Positions 32,572 to 41,117 of a DNA stretch of 41,291 nucleotides are shown here, piece after piece. Numbering within the stretch: the stretch's first letter is position 1; each line of letters starts with the position of its first letter. The DNA is from Paenibacillus daejeonensis DSM 15491 (lineage in GTDB: Bacteria > Bacillota > Bacilli > Paenibacillales > Paenibacillaceae). Position numbers and translations under genes: made by a program. The DNA lies in the NCBI RefSeq assembly GCF_000378385.1, contig NZ_KB899663.1, positions 1-41,291 on the forward strand. The letters are read 5' to 3'. The notes beneath the pieces were generated by a model. It was not told where the DNA came from, did not search any database, and saw nothing but the letters and a program-made list of their open reading frames with translations.

Positions 32572-32982
32572 GAGGCTGTCGAGTGTCGAATGAAGCTTTG
32601 CGCGGCCGATGTGACCGCTAAGCTCACGACCTGTGGGGACATCGTTCCGAGTAAGTGCTTAGCGAGGATCGTTACCCGCTAAGCACTCGGACTGCGGAGC
32701 CAGTCTCTTTCGCCGGGTAAGCATGCGGCTTTGCGGGGGTAGTCCCCTGGTGCCGGGTAAGCATGCAGCTTAGGAGGTCTGTTCTGGTGCAGGTTATGCA
32801 CGCAGTTTGCAGGCCCCTTCTGGTGCGGCTACACTCGAGGCCTGCGAAGCACGTGCCGGTGCGTGCTAAGTATATGGTCTGTGGGGTTCTGCCGCGCATG
32901 AGCATCGTGCGCTCCGTTTCGGCTCAGCGCTTGCCTAGCTGTGGCCCTCCAGTGTAATGTGTCCTCCCGTCTAATCCCGCGT
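32572..32982. repeat. Non-coding stretch with a large hairpin and degenerate 35-40-bp repeats
   Basis: No gene is supported. A strong hairpin, GTGCTTAGCG / CGCTAAGCAC with CCGAG/TCGG outside, spans 32647-32690 but has no T tract. From about 32712 to 32930, imperfect repeats carry (C)TGGTGC followed by GGGTAAGCATGC-like sequence (GGGTAAGCATGC at 32715 and 32755, GGTTATGCACGC near 32792). They directly adjoin the 51-bp array. Confidence 0.55.
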
Positions 32983-33576
32983 GGGAGCTGTAACGAAAGA
33001 AACTTTCGTTGGAGGAGCCAGTCGAGTGCGTGCGGGAGCTGCAACGAAAGAAACTTTCGTTGGAGGCGGCGGGCGAGTGCGTGCGGTAGCTCCAACGAAA
33101 GAAACTTTCGCTGGAGGCGTCAGTCGAGCGTGTGCGGGAGCTGCAACGAAAGAAACTTTCGTTGGAGGAGCCAATCGAGCGCGTCCGGGAGCTGCAACGA
33201 AAGAAACTTTCGTTGGAGGAGCCAATCGAGCGCGTCCGGGAGCTGTAACGAAAGAAACTTTCGCTGGAGGAGCCAGTCGAGTGCGTGCGGTAGCTCCAAC
33301 GAAAGAAACTTTCGTTGGAGGAGCCAGTCGAGTGTGTGCGGGAGCTGTAACGAAAGAAAGTTTCGTTGGAGGCGGCGGGCGAGTGCGTGCGGTAGCTCCA
33401 ACGAAAGAAACTTTCGTTGGAGGAGCCAATCGAGCGCGTCCGGGAGCTGTAACGAAAGAAAGTTTCGTTGGAGGAGCCAGTCGAGTGCGTGCGGGAGCTG
33501 CAGCGAAAGAAACTTTCGTTGGAGGAGCCAGTCGAGTGTGTGCGGGAGCTGCAGCGAAAGAAACTTTCGCTGGAGG
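32983..33576 (+). repeat. Twelve-unit palindromic tandem array, 51-bp period
   Basis: The palindrome AACGAAAG-AAA-CTTTCGTT begins at 32992, 33043, 33094, 33145, 33196, 33247, 33298, 33349, 33400, 33451, 33502 and 33553, with exactly 51 bp each time. In some units the arms extend to 12 bp (CTCCAACGAAAG / CTTTCGTTGGAG). Spacers fall into three main types, reused in mixed order: AGCCAGTCGAGTGCGTGC, CGGCGGGCGAGTGCGTGC and AGCCAATCGAGCGCGTCC. The last unit has changed both arms together (CAGCGAAAG / CTTTCGCTG). Several frames on both strands stay open because 51 is divisible by 3; none has a ribosome site. An inverted copy lies at 41235-41291. Confidence 0.95.
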
Positions 33577-33670
33577 CCCCCGCCTAAACGAGTCTATTTT
33601 AGTTGAAAGCACCTTCGGCGGGAGCGGAGCAGCATTCCAGCATCGCCCCACCACTCCTCCCACCCCCGAA

Positions 33671-33724
33671 CGGGGCTGTTCAGAAGTCAGTATCACACTG
33701 ACTTGTCTAGACAGCCCCGTTTTT
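33671..33724 (+). terminator. Nested-hairpin intrinsic terminator after the array
   Basis: Outer stem CGGGGCTGT / ACAGCCCCG encloses an inner AGTCAGT / ACTGACT hairpin, and TTTTT follows at 33720-33724. It separates the repeat array from the RlaP-RtcB genes. Confidence 0.8.
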
Positions 33725-33843
33725 GTCATGCGTCAAGCGGAAAAAAGAGGGTTTGTAATACTTTCGCCATGTACGAGGGGTGCGAGGTGAGGGATAATGA
33801 GACCTAACGAAGGGCGAACGGGTCCGTGAAATGAGGTGGCATC

Positions 33844-34629
33844 ATGAATAACACTATCCAGCAACAAATTCGGAAGACGCTGTCGAGCATTGAGCGGGAG
33901 GAAGCGGTACGCATCCTGTACGCCTGTGAATCCGGCAGCCGCGCCTGGGGCTTCCCGTCCCAGGACAGCGACTACGATGTGCGGTTTCTCTATATCCGGC
34001 AGGAGGACTGGTACCTGTCGATCTTTGATAAACATGATGTGATCGAGCGGCCGATCAATGATCAGCTCGACGTGAGCGGCTGGGATCTGCGCAAAGCGCT
34101 CCTACTGCTCCGCAAGTCCAACCCGCCGCTCCTGGAGTGGCTGCAATCACCGATTGTCTATGCCGAGAATGCAATTGTAACGGATCGCATCCGCCAGCTC
34201 TCGCCGGCTGCTTTTTCGCCAAAATCCTGTATGTACCACTACCTGCATATGGCGCGGGGCAACTACCGGGATTACCTGCAAGGGGACCGGGTAAAGATCA
34301 AGAAGTACTTCTACGTGCTGCGGCCGCTGCTGGCCTGCGGCTGGATCGAGCGACATGGCACGCTGCCGCCGCTGCGCTTCCAGGACTTGGTGCAGGCGAT
34401 GGTGCCAGCGGACAGCGAGCTACATGCTGCCATTCAGGATCTGCTTGACCGCAAGATGGCAGGCGATGAGCTGGACAAGGAGTCGCGGATCGAGGCCATC
34501 AGCACCTATCTGGATGAGCGGATCACCTATTTTGAAGAGGTCGCACTCGGTATGACCGGCCAGCCGGTAGTAGAGGACAGCGAGCTAGATCAACTTTTTC
34601 GCAGCGTACTCAAGACAGCCTGGAATTAA
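33844..34629 (+). CDS. RNA-ligase-associated nucleotidyltransferase (RlaP/YcgL, PF10127-like)
   Basis: 261 residues of the DNA-polymerase-beta-like nucleotidyltransferase superfamily. The signature GSRAWGFPSQDSDYDVRFLY at residues 31-50 holds the metal-binding Asp residues. The rest is helical, with YHYLHMARGNYRDYL and KKYFYVLRPLLACGWIE, as in the PF10127 (RlaP) family. This family is known from comparative genomics to lie beside RNA ligases, and is proposed to modify RNA ends. GAGGTGG precedes the ATG. The RtcB gene follows 77 bases after its stop on the same strand, so an RNA-repair operon is likely. Confidence 0.88.
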   Translation: MNNTIQQQIRKTLSSIEREEAVRILYACESGSRAWGFPSQDSDYDVRFLYIRQEDWYLSIFDKHDVIERPINDQLDVSGWDLRKALLLLRKSNPPLLEWLQSPIVYAENAIVTDRIRQLSPAAFSPKSCMYHYLHMARGNYRDYLQGDRVKIKKYFYVLRPLLACGWIERHGTLPPLRFQDLVQAMVPADSELHAAIQDLLDRKMAGDELDKESRIEAISTYLDERITYFEEVALGMTGQPVVEDSELDQLFRSVLKTAWN

Positions 34630-34706
34630 ACCTAAAGAATCAGGCTGTTGAAGAAAGGCCGAAGAGGCACGGAATCGAATCTGATCCCAATGAAGGAGTG
34701 ACATAA

Positions 34707-35933
34707 ATGAGCTACCAAACCATAGATGGCGTACGTGTCTGGGGACAACCCGACGAAGGCGCCCTTTCCCAAGCCAAGACCTGCGCGATTACTGGCAACG
34801 TCGTGCAGACGCTGATGATGGCCGATCACCATAAAGGCTACTGTCAGCCTATCGGGGGTGTAGTCGTCTACGACGGCCAAATCTCACCCGCTGGCGTAGG
34901 CTACGACATTGCCTGTGGCAACAAAGCCGTCCGTACCTCGCTGATGGCGGCGGATATCAAGCCCCGGCTGCCCCAACTCATGGACACGATTGCACGACGG
35001 ATTTCTTTTGGCGTTGGTCGGGTGAATCAGGAGAAGGTCGATCACGAGCTCTTCGACGATCCCGACTGGGACGTCTACAAGACGATCGGCAAGCAGGAGC
35101 ATGACAAACTGAAGACGCTGGCGCACAATCAACTGGGCACAGTCGGCAGTGGCAACCACTTCGTCGATCTGTTCGAGGAGGAGAAGACCGGCCGACTGTG
35201 GGTAGCCAATCACTTCGGCAGCCGCGGCTTTGGGCACCGGACAGCCAGCGGCTTCATCAATCTGGCGTCGGGGCGGGAATTTTCCGGCAAAGCTCCGGGC
35301 GAGAAGATGGATCAGGCGCCTGTTTTGCTGGATCTGAACACCGAGGTGGGCGACATGTACTACCGGGCCATGCGGCTGGCTGGCCGTTACGCTTATGCGG
35401 GCCGGGACTATGTTATTGAACAAGTGCTCGCGATTCTTGGAGCGGAGGCGGATATGGAGGTCCATAACCATCATAACTATGCATGGAAGGAAACCCATGA
35501 CGGCAAGGAGGTCGTTGTCGTCCGCAAAGGCGCCACGCCTTCGGCTCCTGATCAGGTCGGCTTTATCGGCGGCAGCATGGGGGATATCTCCGTCATTGTG
35601 CGGGGCAAGGACACCGCAGAGAACCGTGACTCCTACTATAGCACTGTTCACGGCGCGGGCAGGGTTATGAGCCGGACGCGGGCAGCGGGCAAGATGAACT
35701 GGAAAACCCGGACTCGCAGCGGCGGCGAGATCTCCACGGAGCGCATGATGGCGGCGGTACGAGACTACGGCGTAGAGCTGCGCGGTGCCGGGACGGACGA
35801 GAGTCCATTTGTCTATCGTCGGCTTCAGGAAGTGCTGGATGCGCACGCAGAGACCGTTGAGGTCATGCATGTGCTGCGACCGATCGGCGTTTGCATGGCA
35901 GGAGCAGACGAGTTTGACCCGTATAAGGACTAA
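34707..35933 (+). CDS. rtcB: RtcB family RNA-splicing ligase
   Basis: 408 residues, the same length as Escherichia coli RtcB. It seals RNA 3'-phosphate or 2',3'-cyclic-phosphate ends to 5'-OH ends, using GTP and manganese. Motifs present are MADHHKGYCQPIGGV, GVGYDIACGNKA (metal Asp and Cys), GTVGSGNHFVD, HFGSRGFGH, EVHNHHNYAW and HGAGRVMSR, whose His (about H315) is guanylylated. GAAGGAG lies before the ATG. It pairs with the upstream RlaP gene. RtcA, archease and a sigma-54 activator are not in the window. An intrinsic terminator follows the gene. Confidence 0.95.
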   Translation: MSYQTIDGVRVWGQPDEGALSQAKTCAITGNVVQTLMMADHHKGYCQPIGGVVVYDGQISPAGVGYDIACGNKAVRTSLMAADIKPRLPQLMDTIARRISFGVGRVNQEKVDHELFDDPDWDVYKTIGKQEHDKLKTLAHNQLGTVGSGNHFVDLFEEEKTGRLWVANHFGSRGFGHRTASGFINLASGREFSGKAPGEKMDQAPVLLDLNTEVGDMYYRAMRLAGRYAYAGRDYVIEQVLAILGAEADMEVHNHHNYAWKETHDGKEVVVVRKGATPSAPDQVGFIGGSMGDISVIVRGKDTAENRDSYYSTVHGAGRVMSRTRAAGKMNWKTRTRSGGEISTERMMAAVRDYGVELRGAGTDESPFVYRRLQEVLDAHAETVEVMHVLRPIGVCMAGADEFDPYKD

Positions 35934-35946
35934 AACGATAGGTTCC

Positions 35947-35977
35947 AAAAGTTCGGTGTTCCGCACCGGACTTTTTT
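35947..35977 (+). terminator. Intrinsic terminator after rtcB
   Basis: AAAAGTTCGGTG, short loop, CACCGGACTTTTTT. The stem contains one G-T pair and the T tract has six T. Confidence 0.85.
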
Positions 35978-36088
35978 GAATGAGCAGGGACCTTCGACCC
36001 TTCAGGAATTGGATCTAGTTGACGATATAGGTGTCAGGTGTTTTTCTTATTAGTGAAAGCCATAACCTAAATCAGGGAGTAGATACCC

Positions 36089-36472
36089 ATGCATTATAGT
36101 AGAAGAGAAGAGCCATTTCGATATACGTTTCCTGAGCCTCTTGAATGCAAGTTTCAGATTACCCGAATCAATGGAAAAACCGCAGGGAGCAGCTTCGGTA
36201 GTTTACGAATTATCGACCTCAGCTGGAATGGTGCCAAAATTGCCACCGCGTTCGATTTTCAGCATCCGGCGCATCAGGTAGAATTATCGTTGTTCGTGCA
36301 GATTATGTCCGAAGAACGCGAGCTGTCCGGCGTCGTGGTCCACCAGGAGGAGGCAGAATCAGGCTACCTGTGCGGGATCCATCTCGACAGCGACAATGAG
36401 ATTCGCGAGTGGGTGACGAGTGAGCTAAAGGCGTATGCCTGGCAAGCGGTGAAGAACAAGAAAAAGAAATAA
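36089..36472 (+). CDS. PilZ domain protein (cyclic-di-GMP binding)
   Basis: 127 residues. The N-terminal RREEPFRY supplies the arginine motif and IIDLSWNGAKIAT the (D/N)xSxxG motif of PilZ, both needed to bind cyclic-di-GMP. It ends in a lysine tail (KNKKKK). GGGAG lies 9 bases before the ATG. It stands between the rtcB terminator and the hybrid-kinase gene; the 39-base gap to the latter allows co-transcription. The target is unknown. Confidence 0.85.
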   Translation: MHYSRREEPFRYTFPEPLECKFQITRINGKTAGSSFGSLRIIDLSWNGAKIATAFDFQHPAHQVELSLFVQIMSEERELSGVVVHQEEAESGYLCGIHLDSDNEIREWVTSELKAYAWQAVKNKKKK

Positions 36473-36511
36473 GCGGGCCCGCCCCGTCATCAAGAAAGCA
36501 GAGGCTGCCCC

Positions 36512-39500
36512 GTGGCTAAACATCGTTACCTGAGCATGATGTTGCTTGGGATCGGCATAATCGGATGTCTTTCCCTTTATTATATCATTCAGGCCTATTT
36601 ACCCCGAGATTCCAATCTTCCCCAGGCGCAGAACGGCGTCATCGACTTGACGGCATGGGACTTCCTAGACCAAGAAACCGTCAAGCTCGATGGCGAGTGG
36701 GAATTTTACTGGCAGCAGCTGCTGGCACCGGGTGAACATGGCTCGAACCCGATACGGATGCAGGTACCTGGGCAGTGGAACAAGGAAGGGTATCCAGCCA
36801 AAGGTGCAGGGACGTTCCGGCTGATTGTCCAGGTGGAGCCTTCGCAGATGCATTATGGATTGCGCATATCTAATGCTCAGATGGCCAGTGCCCTCTATAT
36901 CAACGGTCTCCAGCTCGGGAGCAGCGGGGTTCCCGCATTGACGAAGGAGACGTACACGCCTGAGAATATTCCGTATACCGTTTATTTTCCCGTGGAGGGG
37001 GAGCAGGTTGAGATCCTGCTGCATGTGGCCAACCACGATTTCCTGAATGGCGGCATCACCTATAGCTTACACTTCGGGACCATGAGCGGGATCCAGCAGC
37101 TGGATAAGCGGATCACCGGGGTGGATGTGGTGGTGCTTGTCGCGTTATTCATGATCGGCATCTATCATCTGGGTGTCTATCTCAAGCGTCGTCAGGAGAC
37201 AAGCTTGCTGCTCTTCGGCCTCTATTGTCTGGCTACCGCAGTGGCGTTCGGCGGTCTGAGCGACAAAGTATTCATGCAGGTCTTTCAGTGGATACCGTTT
37301 GAGTGGACGTACAGGCTGCAAGTCGTGGCCATCTACGGTTCACAGATTTTGCTGGCTCAATTTATCCGTTCCATCTATTCGCATCTGGTACCTGCGTGGT
37401 TTATCCGGGCGGTCGTTGTGGCGTTTGGGGCATTTATGCTGTTTGTCTTCTTGACGCCTTATCATGTGTATACGCACGCGACATTCTTTTTCACGGGGCT
37501 GCAGGTCATCGTCTATATCTCAATCATTACCATGCTGGCTGCATCTGAGGTTCGTCCGTATCGAAAAGGCAACCATGACCGCCGCAGCATCCGGATATTG
37601 ATTATCGCGATTCATGGCCCGTTGATTTGCATGATCGACAATAGCCTCTATATTCTGGGGTGGTTGCCTACCAATGTGCTGGGCAGTGTCAGTATGCTGG
37701 TGTTCACCATCCTGATCTCGCTGATGCTGGCCTTCAACCACTCGGACGCTTACAAAACCATCGAAGCCATGTCCGACAGCCTGTTGGAGGCGGACCGCTT
37801 GAAGGATGAATTCCTAATCAATACCTCGCATGAGCTGCAGACGCCGCTGAATGGTATTCTCAATATCTCGCAGCTGATGCTCAAGGGGGAGGATGGCCAG
37901 ATGACCCACAAGCAGGGGCAGAATCTGGCGCTCATTCAAGAAGCCGCTCGCCGTTTATCCACCCTGGTGGGCGATATCCTCGATCTGGAGCGGATCAAAC
38001 GCAACGATCTTCGCTTGCAGCTGACAGCGGTAGACGCTAGAAGCACAGCTGCGCTTGTGTTGGAGCTTCTGGAATATCTAATTACAGACAAGGAGATTCA
38101 GTTGAAAAACCGGATTCCTGCGGACCTGCCAGCCATTCATGCCGACGAATCCCGTTTCCGGCAAGTGCTCTATAATCTCGTTGGGAATGCCATCAAGTTT
38201 ACCGAGCGGGGCTCGGTCGAGATTGCGGCCGAACAGGTGGGGCAGCACGTGAAGCTGACGGTGCAGGATACGGGAATCGGCATCCGGCGCGAGGAGTGGC
38301 AGCGGATGTTCCAATCGTTCACCCAGTCGGATGCAGGGCGTGTACAGGGGCCCGGCGGTCTTGGATTGGGACTCTCCATCTCAAGGCAGTTGATTGAACT
38401 GATGCAGGGTCAAATCTTCATTGAAGCCTCCGCGCCGGAGCAGGGGACGCGCATCGTCATTCTGCTGCCGGTCTCCGCAGACCTACCGGAATCCCAATCG
38501 GGAGGGCTGGACGAGCCTCTTGCTTGGCGACAGGGTGAGCCTGGCCGTGACCGCAAACCTGTGACAGGAGCCTCGCGTACGACCATTTTGGCGGTGGACG
38601 ATGAGCCTTCCAATCTGCAGATTCTGCGGGGCTTGTTTGGCGGAGAAGGCTACGAGCTGCTGACCGCGCCGAGCGGGCGAGCTGCACTGCGTGTTCTGGA
38701 AGAGCGGGCGGACATCGACTTGGTGCTGCTCGATGTGATGATGCCCGGACTGTCCGGGTATGAAGTGTGCCGCAATATTCGCAGCCGTTTCACCTTGTTC
38801 GACTTGCCCGTCGTGCTGATGACGGCACGCAATACGCCGCATGATATCGCGCAAGGGTTCGCCTCGGGCGCCAATGATTTCATCGCCAAGCCGTATAACG
38901 CCTGGGAAGTGCAGGCCCGGGTCACGACATTGGTGGAACTCAAGCGCTCGGTCCGCCAGGCCCTGTCTGCGGAGATGGCCTTCCTGCAGTCGCAGATCAA
39001 GCCGCATTTCTTGTACAATGCGATGAATGCGATCGCCGCGGTCTGTTACACAGACAGCGAACAAGCCGCGCAATTGATTCAGCATCTGGGCTACTACCTG
39101 CGGCGCAGCTTTGATCTGCCGGGTATGGATAGCCATGTGCGTCTGCGGGAGGAGATCAAGCTGGTGCAGTCCTATGTGGCGATCGAGAAAGCCCGGTTCG
39201 GCGAACGGTTGTCGATCACCTATGACGTCGATGAAGCGCTGCTGGATTGCCGGGTACTGCCGCTCACGATTCAGCCGCTGGTTGAGAATGCGATTCGCCA
39301 CGGCATCATGAAGCGCAAGCAAGGTGGCCTTGTCACCTTGTCGATACGCCGTCCGTCTGACGATTCGAATCCGAGCGACCGCAGGGTGCTGGTAGAGGTA
39401 GCCGATGATGGGGTCGGCATGGCGCAGGAGACAGCGCTGAGGATGCTGGATCATACCCGGGAGCGCGAAATGGGCGGTGGCGTCGGTCTGGTCAATATTC

Positions 39501-39607
39501 ATCGCAGATTGCTGAACCTATCCGGCAAGGGATTGCGAATCGATAGTGTAAAGGGGGAAGGGACGCGTGTCCAATTTGAGATTCAATCGCCCGAACGGAA
39601 CAGCTAA
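36512..39607 (+). CDS. Hybrid sensor histidine kinase with two kinase modules
   Basis: 1031 residues, membrane-bound. It has a signal-anchor helix and an extracytoplasmic beta-sandwich (7TMR-DISM-like; LDGEWEFYWQQLLAPG, VPGQWN) to about residue 195. Seven membrane segments follow (about 200-415), then HisKA with NTSHELQTPLNGILN (about H440) and its ATPase domain (GNAIKFTERGSV, DTGIG, GLGLGLSISRQL). Next comes a receiver (AVDDEPSNLQ, VLLDVMMPGLSG, about D741). Last is a LytS/YesM-type kinase (QIKPHFLYNAMN, about H832; QPLVENAIRHGIMK, DDGVGM). The GTG start has AGAGG upstream. The receiver and both kinases in one chain suggest phosphotransfer within the protein and then to the next gene's product. 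Confidence 0.92.
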   Translation: MAKHRYLSMMLLGIGIIGCLSLYYIIQAYLPRDSNLPQAQNGVIDLTAWDFLDQETVKLDGEWEFYWQQLLAPGEHGSNPIRMQVPGQWNKEGYPAKGAGTFRLIVQVEPSQMHYGLRISNAQMASALYINGLQLGSSGVPALTKETYTPENIPYTVYFPVEGEQVEILLHVANHDFLNGGITYSLHFGTMSGIQQLDKRITGVDVVVLVALFMIGIYHLGVYLKRRQETSLLLFGLYCLATAVAFGGLSDKVFMQVFQWIPFEWTYRLQVVAIYGSQILLAQFIRSIYSHLVPAWFIRAVVVAFGAFMLFVFLTPYHVYTHATFFFTGLQVIVYISIITMLAASEVRPYRKGNHDRRSIRILIIAIHGPLICMIDNSLYILGWLPTNVLGSVSMLVFTILISLMLAFNHSDAYKTIEAMSDSLLEADRLKDEFLINTSHELQTPLNGILNISQLMLKGEDGQMTHKQGQNLALIQEAARRLSTLVGDILDLERIKRNDLRLQLTAVDARSTAALVLELLEYLITDKEIQLKNRIPADLPAIHADESRFRQVLYNLVGNAIKFTERGSVEIAAEQVGQHVKLTVQDTGIGIRREEWQRMFQSFTQSDAGRVQGPGGLGLGLSISRQLIELMQGQIFIEASAPEQGTRIVILLPVSADLPESQSGGLDEPLAWRQGEPGRDRKPVTGASRTTILAVDDEPSNLQILRGLFGGEGYELLTAPSGRAALRVLEERADIDLVLLDVMMPGLSGYEVCRNIRSRFTLFDLPVVLMTARNTPHDIAQGFASGANDFIAKPYNAWEVQARVTTLVELKRSVRQALSAEMAFLQSQIKPHFLYNAMNAIAAVCYTDSEQAAQLIQHLGYYLRRSFDLPGMDSHVRLREEIKLVQSYVAIEKARFGERLSITYDVDEALLDCRVLPLTIQPLVENAIRHGIMKRKQGGLVTLSIRRPSDDSNPSDRRVLVEVADDGVGMAQETALRMLDHTREREMGGGVGLVNIHRRLLNLSGKGLRIDSVKGEGTRVQFEIQSPERNS

Positions 39608-39634
39608 GCCTCGGGCCCAGATACCGGCCGGTCT

Positions 39635-40759
39635 ATGATGAGAGCGGTGCTGGTTGACGATGAAGCGCCGGCCTTGGTCATCCTGGAAAAAATGATCGCC
39701 GCTCACAGCGGCATCCAGGTCGTCGGAGCCTACACGGACGGGCAGGAGCTGCTGGAGCATATGGATGAACTGCAGCCGGACGTCATCTTCCTGGATATCG
39801 AGATGCCAGAGGTCGATGGTCTGGAGTTGGCCGAATTGTTACAAGAGAAGGGCAAGGATACGGAAATTGTTTTTGTAACGGCTTATCGGGAATATGCGCT
39901 TGATGCATTTCGGGTGGAAGCACTCGACTATCTGCTCAAGCCTGTAGAGCCGGATCTGCTGGAATCAGCAATTCAGCGGGTTGCCAAGCGAAGACACAAG
40001 CAGGAGAGTGCCCCGGAAGAGCCTATCGCATCCCACGTCCAATGCTTCGGCGGTCTGGAGATTTATCTCCAGGGCCGCGCGGAGCCGCTGCGTTTCCCCA
40101 CGGCAAAGACGGAAGAGCTGTTCGCGTACCTGCTGATGCATCACAAACGCAAAATCTCCATCTGGACGCTATGCGAGCACCTGTGGCCCGAGGCTGAGCC
40201 GGAGAAGAGCAAGGTCAATCTCCATACGACCATCTACCGGCTCAAAAAGACGATGCGGGACCAAGGATTGCGGGTGCAGATCTCCTCTAGCAGAGGCTAC
40301 TACTTGATGGAGTGCGAGGAGCCTTGCGACTACCTCTTGTTTGATCAGGAGGCTGCGAGTCTGAGCGGCGTGTCGGGTGAGAGCTCCGGAGATGCCGAGG
40401 CGTTGACACGAACGATCCAACGTTATAACGGGCCACTATTCGCGCATCGGGATTACCCCTGGTGCGAAGCGGAGCGCGAACGCCAGGCGAGGCAGTACAG
40501 TGGGATGGCAAGAGTACTCTCCCGTCTGCAGCTCGCAGAGGGGCGCGCGGGACAAGCGATTCAAGTGCTGCTGATCCTGCTCACGCATGCGCCATACGAT
40601 GGAGAGGCACATGAGCTCTTGTTGCAAGCTTACTTGCAACAGCAGGATCATGCAGCCCTGCATGCGCATTACGCGCTCGTGCAACGGCAGTACCGGGACG
40701 AGCTGGGCACCGAGCCCCCGGAGGCCGTGCAGCAGCTCATCGCGCAAATCCAGAAATGA
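39635..40759 (+). CDS. SARP-like response regulator (REC, winged helix and BTAD)
   Basis: 374 residues. The receiver domain has LVDDEAPALVILEKM and the phospho-acceptor in VIFLDIEMPEVDG (about D54), with YLLKPV at the conserved Lys. A winged-helix domain follows (about 135-230; KRKISIWTLCEHLWPEAEPE, RGYYLME). The C-terminal BTAD is made of helical repeats (about 245-372), ending DELGTEPPEAVQQL. Receiver plus BTAD regulators of this kind occur next to large hybrid kinases in Paenibacillus. The ATG has no clear ribosome site; the previous stop is 28 bases away, so coupled translation is possible. It is the probable partner of the upstream kinase. Confidence 0.9.
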   Translation: MMRAVLVDDEAPALVILEKMIAAHSGIQVVGAYTDGQELLEHMDELQPDVIFLDIEMPEVDGLELAELLQEKGKDTEIVFVTAYREYALDAFRVEALDYLLKPVEPDLLESAIQRVAKRRHKQESAPEEPIASHVQCFGGLEIYLQGRAEPLRFPTAKTEELFAYLLMHHKRKISIWTLCEHLWPEAEPEKSKVNLHTTIYRLKKTMRDQGLRVQISSSRGYYLMECEEPCDYLLFDQEAASLSGVSGESSGDAEALTRTIQRYNGPLFAHRDYPWCEAERERQARQYSGMARVLSRLQLAEGRAGQAIQVLLILLTHAPYDGEAHELLLQAYLQQQDHAALHAHYALVQRQYRDELGTEPPEAVQQLIAQIQK

Positions 40760-40760
40760 A

Positions 40761-40793
40761 TGTCGAACCGACTGTCGGTTCGGCATTTTTTTT
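40761..40793 (+). terminator. Intrinsic terminator after the SARP-like regulator
   Basis: TGTCGAACCG, loop ACTGT, CGGTTCGGCA (one G-T pair), followed by eight T. Confidence 0.85.
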
Positions 40794-40898
40794 GCGTTTA
40801 AGCCGGGGGTGGGAGCGGCGTTGTGCCTTGAGCCCATTGAGTCTGCGGCAGGCCTCGTGCTAACCAATTTCCATCCCCGCATCAACCTCTGTACCAAT

Positions 40899-40969
40899 TC
40901 CCACCAACCCCACTAACCCCACCAGCCCCACCAGCCCCACTAACCCCACTAACCCCACCATCAAACTAT
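40899..40969 (+). repeat. 9-bp tandem repeat, CCCCAC(T/C)A(A/G)
   Basis: The units CCCCACTAA and CCCCACCAG alternate irregularly for about seven or eight copies at 40899-40969. It is a simple repeat with a strong strand bias (C-rich on plus). Confidence 0.85.
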
Positions 40970-41117
40970 TGCCTCCACCTAGTCCAGGTCGCTAAAGAAA
41001 CGTGAGAACGTTATTTGCCCAAAACCGAACCTTTTTTTTATCTAACAAAACTGAGGCACCTTATTTGGTGGTATCTGGGCTTTAAAACCATAGTTTTTGT
41101 AAAATAAGCAACTGTAG

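Noticed and set aside
32983-33576. CRISPR array
   Set aside because: The spacers are not unique; they belong to three related types as conserved as the palindromes, and no cas genes are present.
32941-33790. Long open frames of 221, 252 and 269 codons across the array, encoding 17-residue repeats
   Set aside because: The 51-bp period keeps any stop-free frame open, so several frames on both strands are open at once. None has a ribosome site, and the palindrome, not any protein, is what is conserved.
32983-33843. The hairpin array as a Y-RNA-like or substrate RNA of the RtcB system
   Set aside because: A strong terminator at 33671-33724 separates it from the RlaP-RtcB genes, and the same unit occurs at the window edge without RNA-repair genes.
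34884-35966. Minus-strand open frame of 360 codons inside rtcB
   Set aside because: It is an antisense shadow; all RtcB motifs are on the plus strand.
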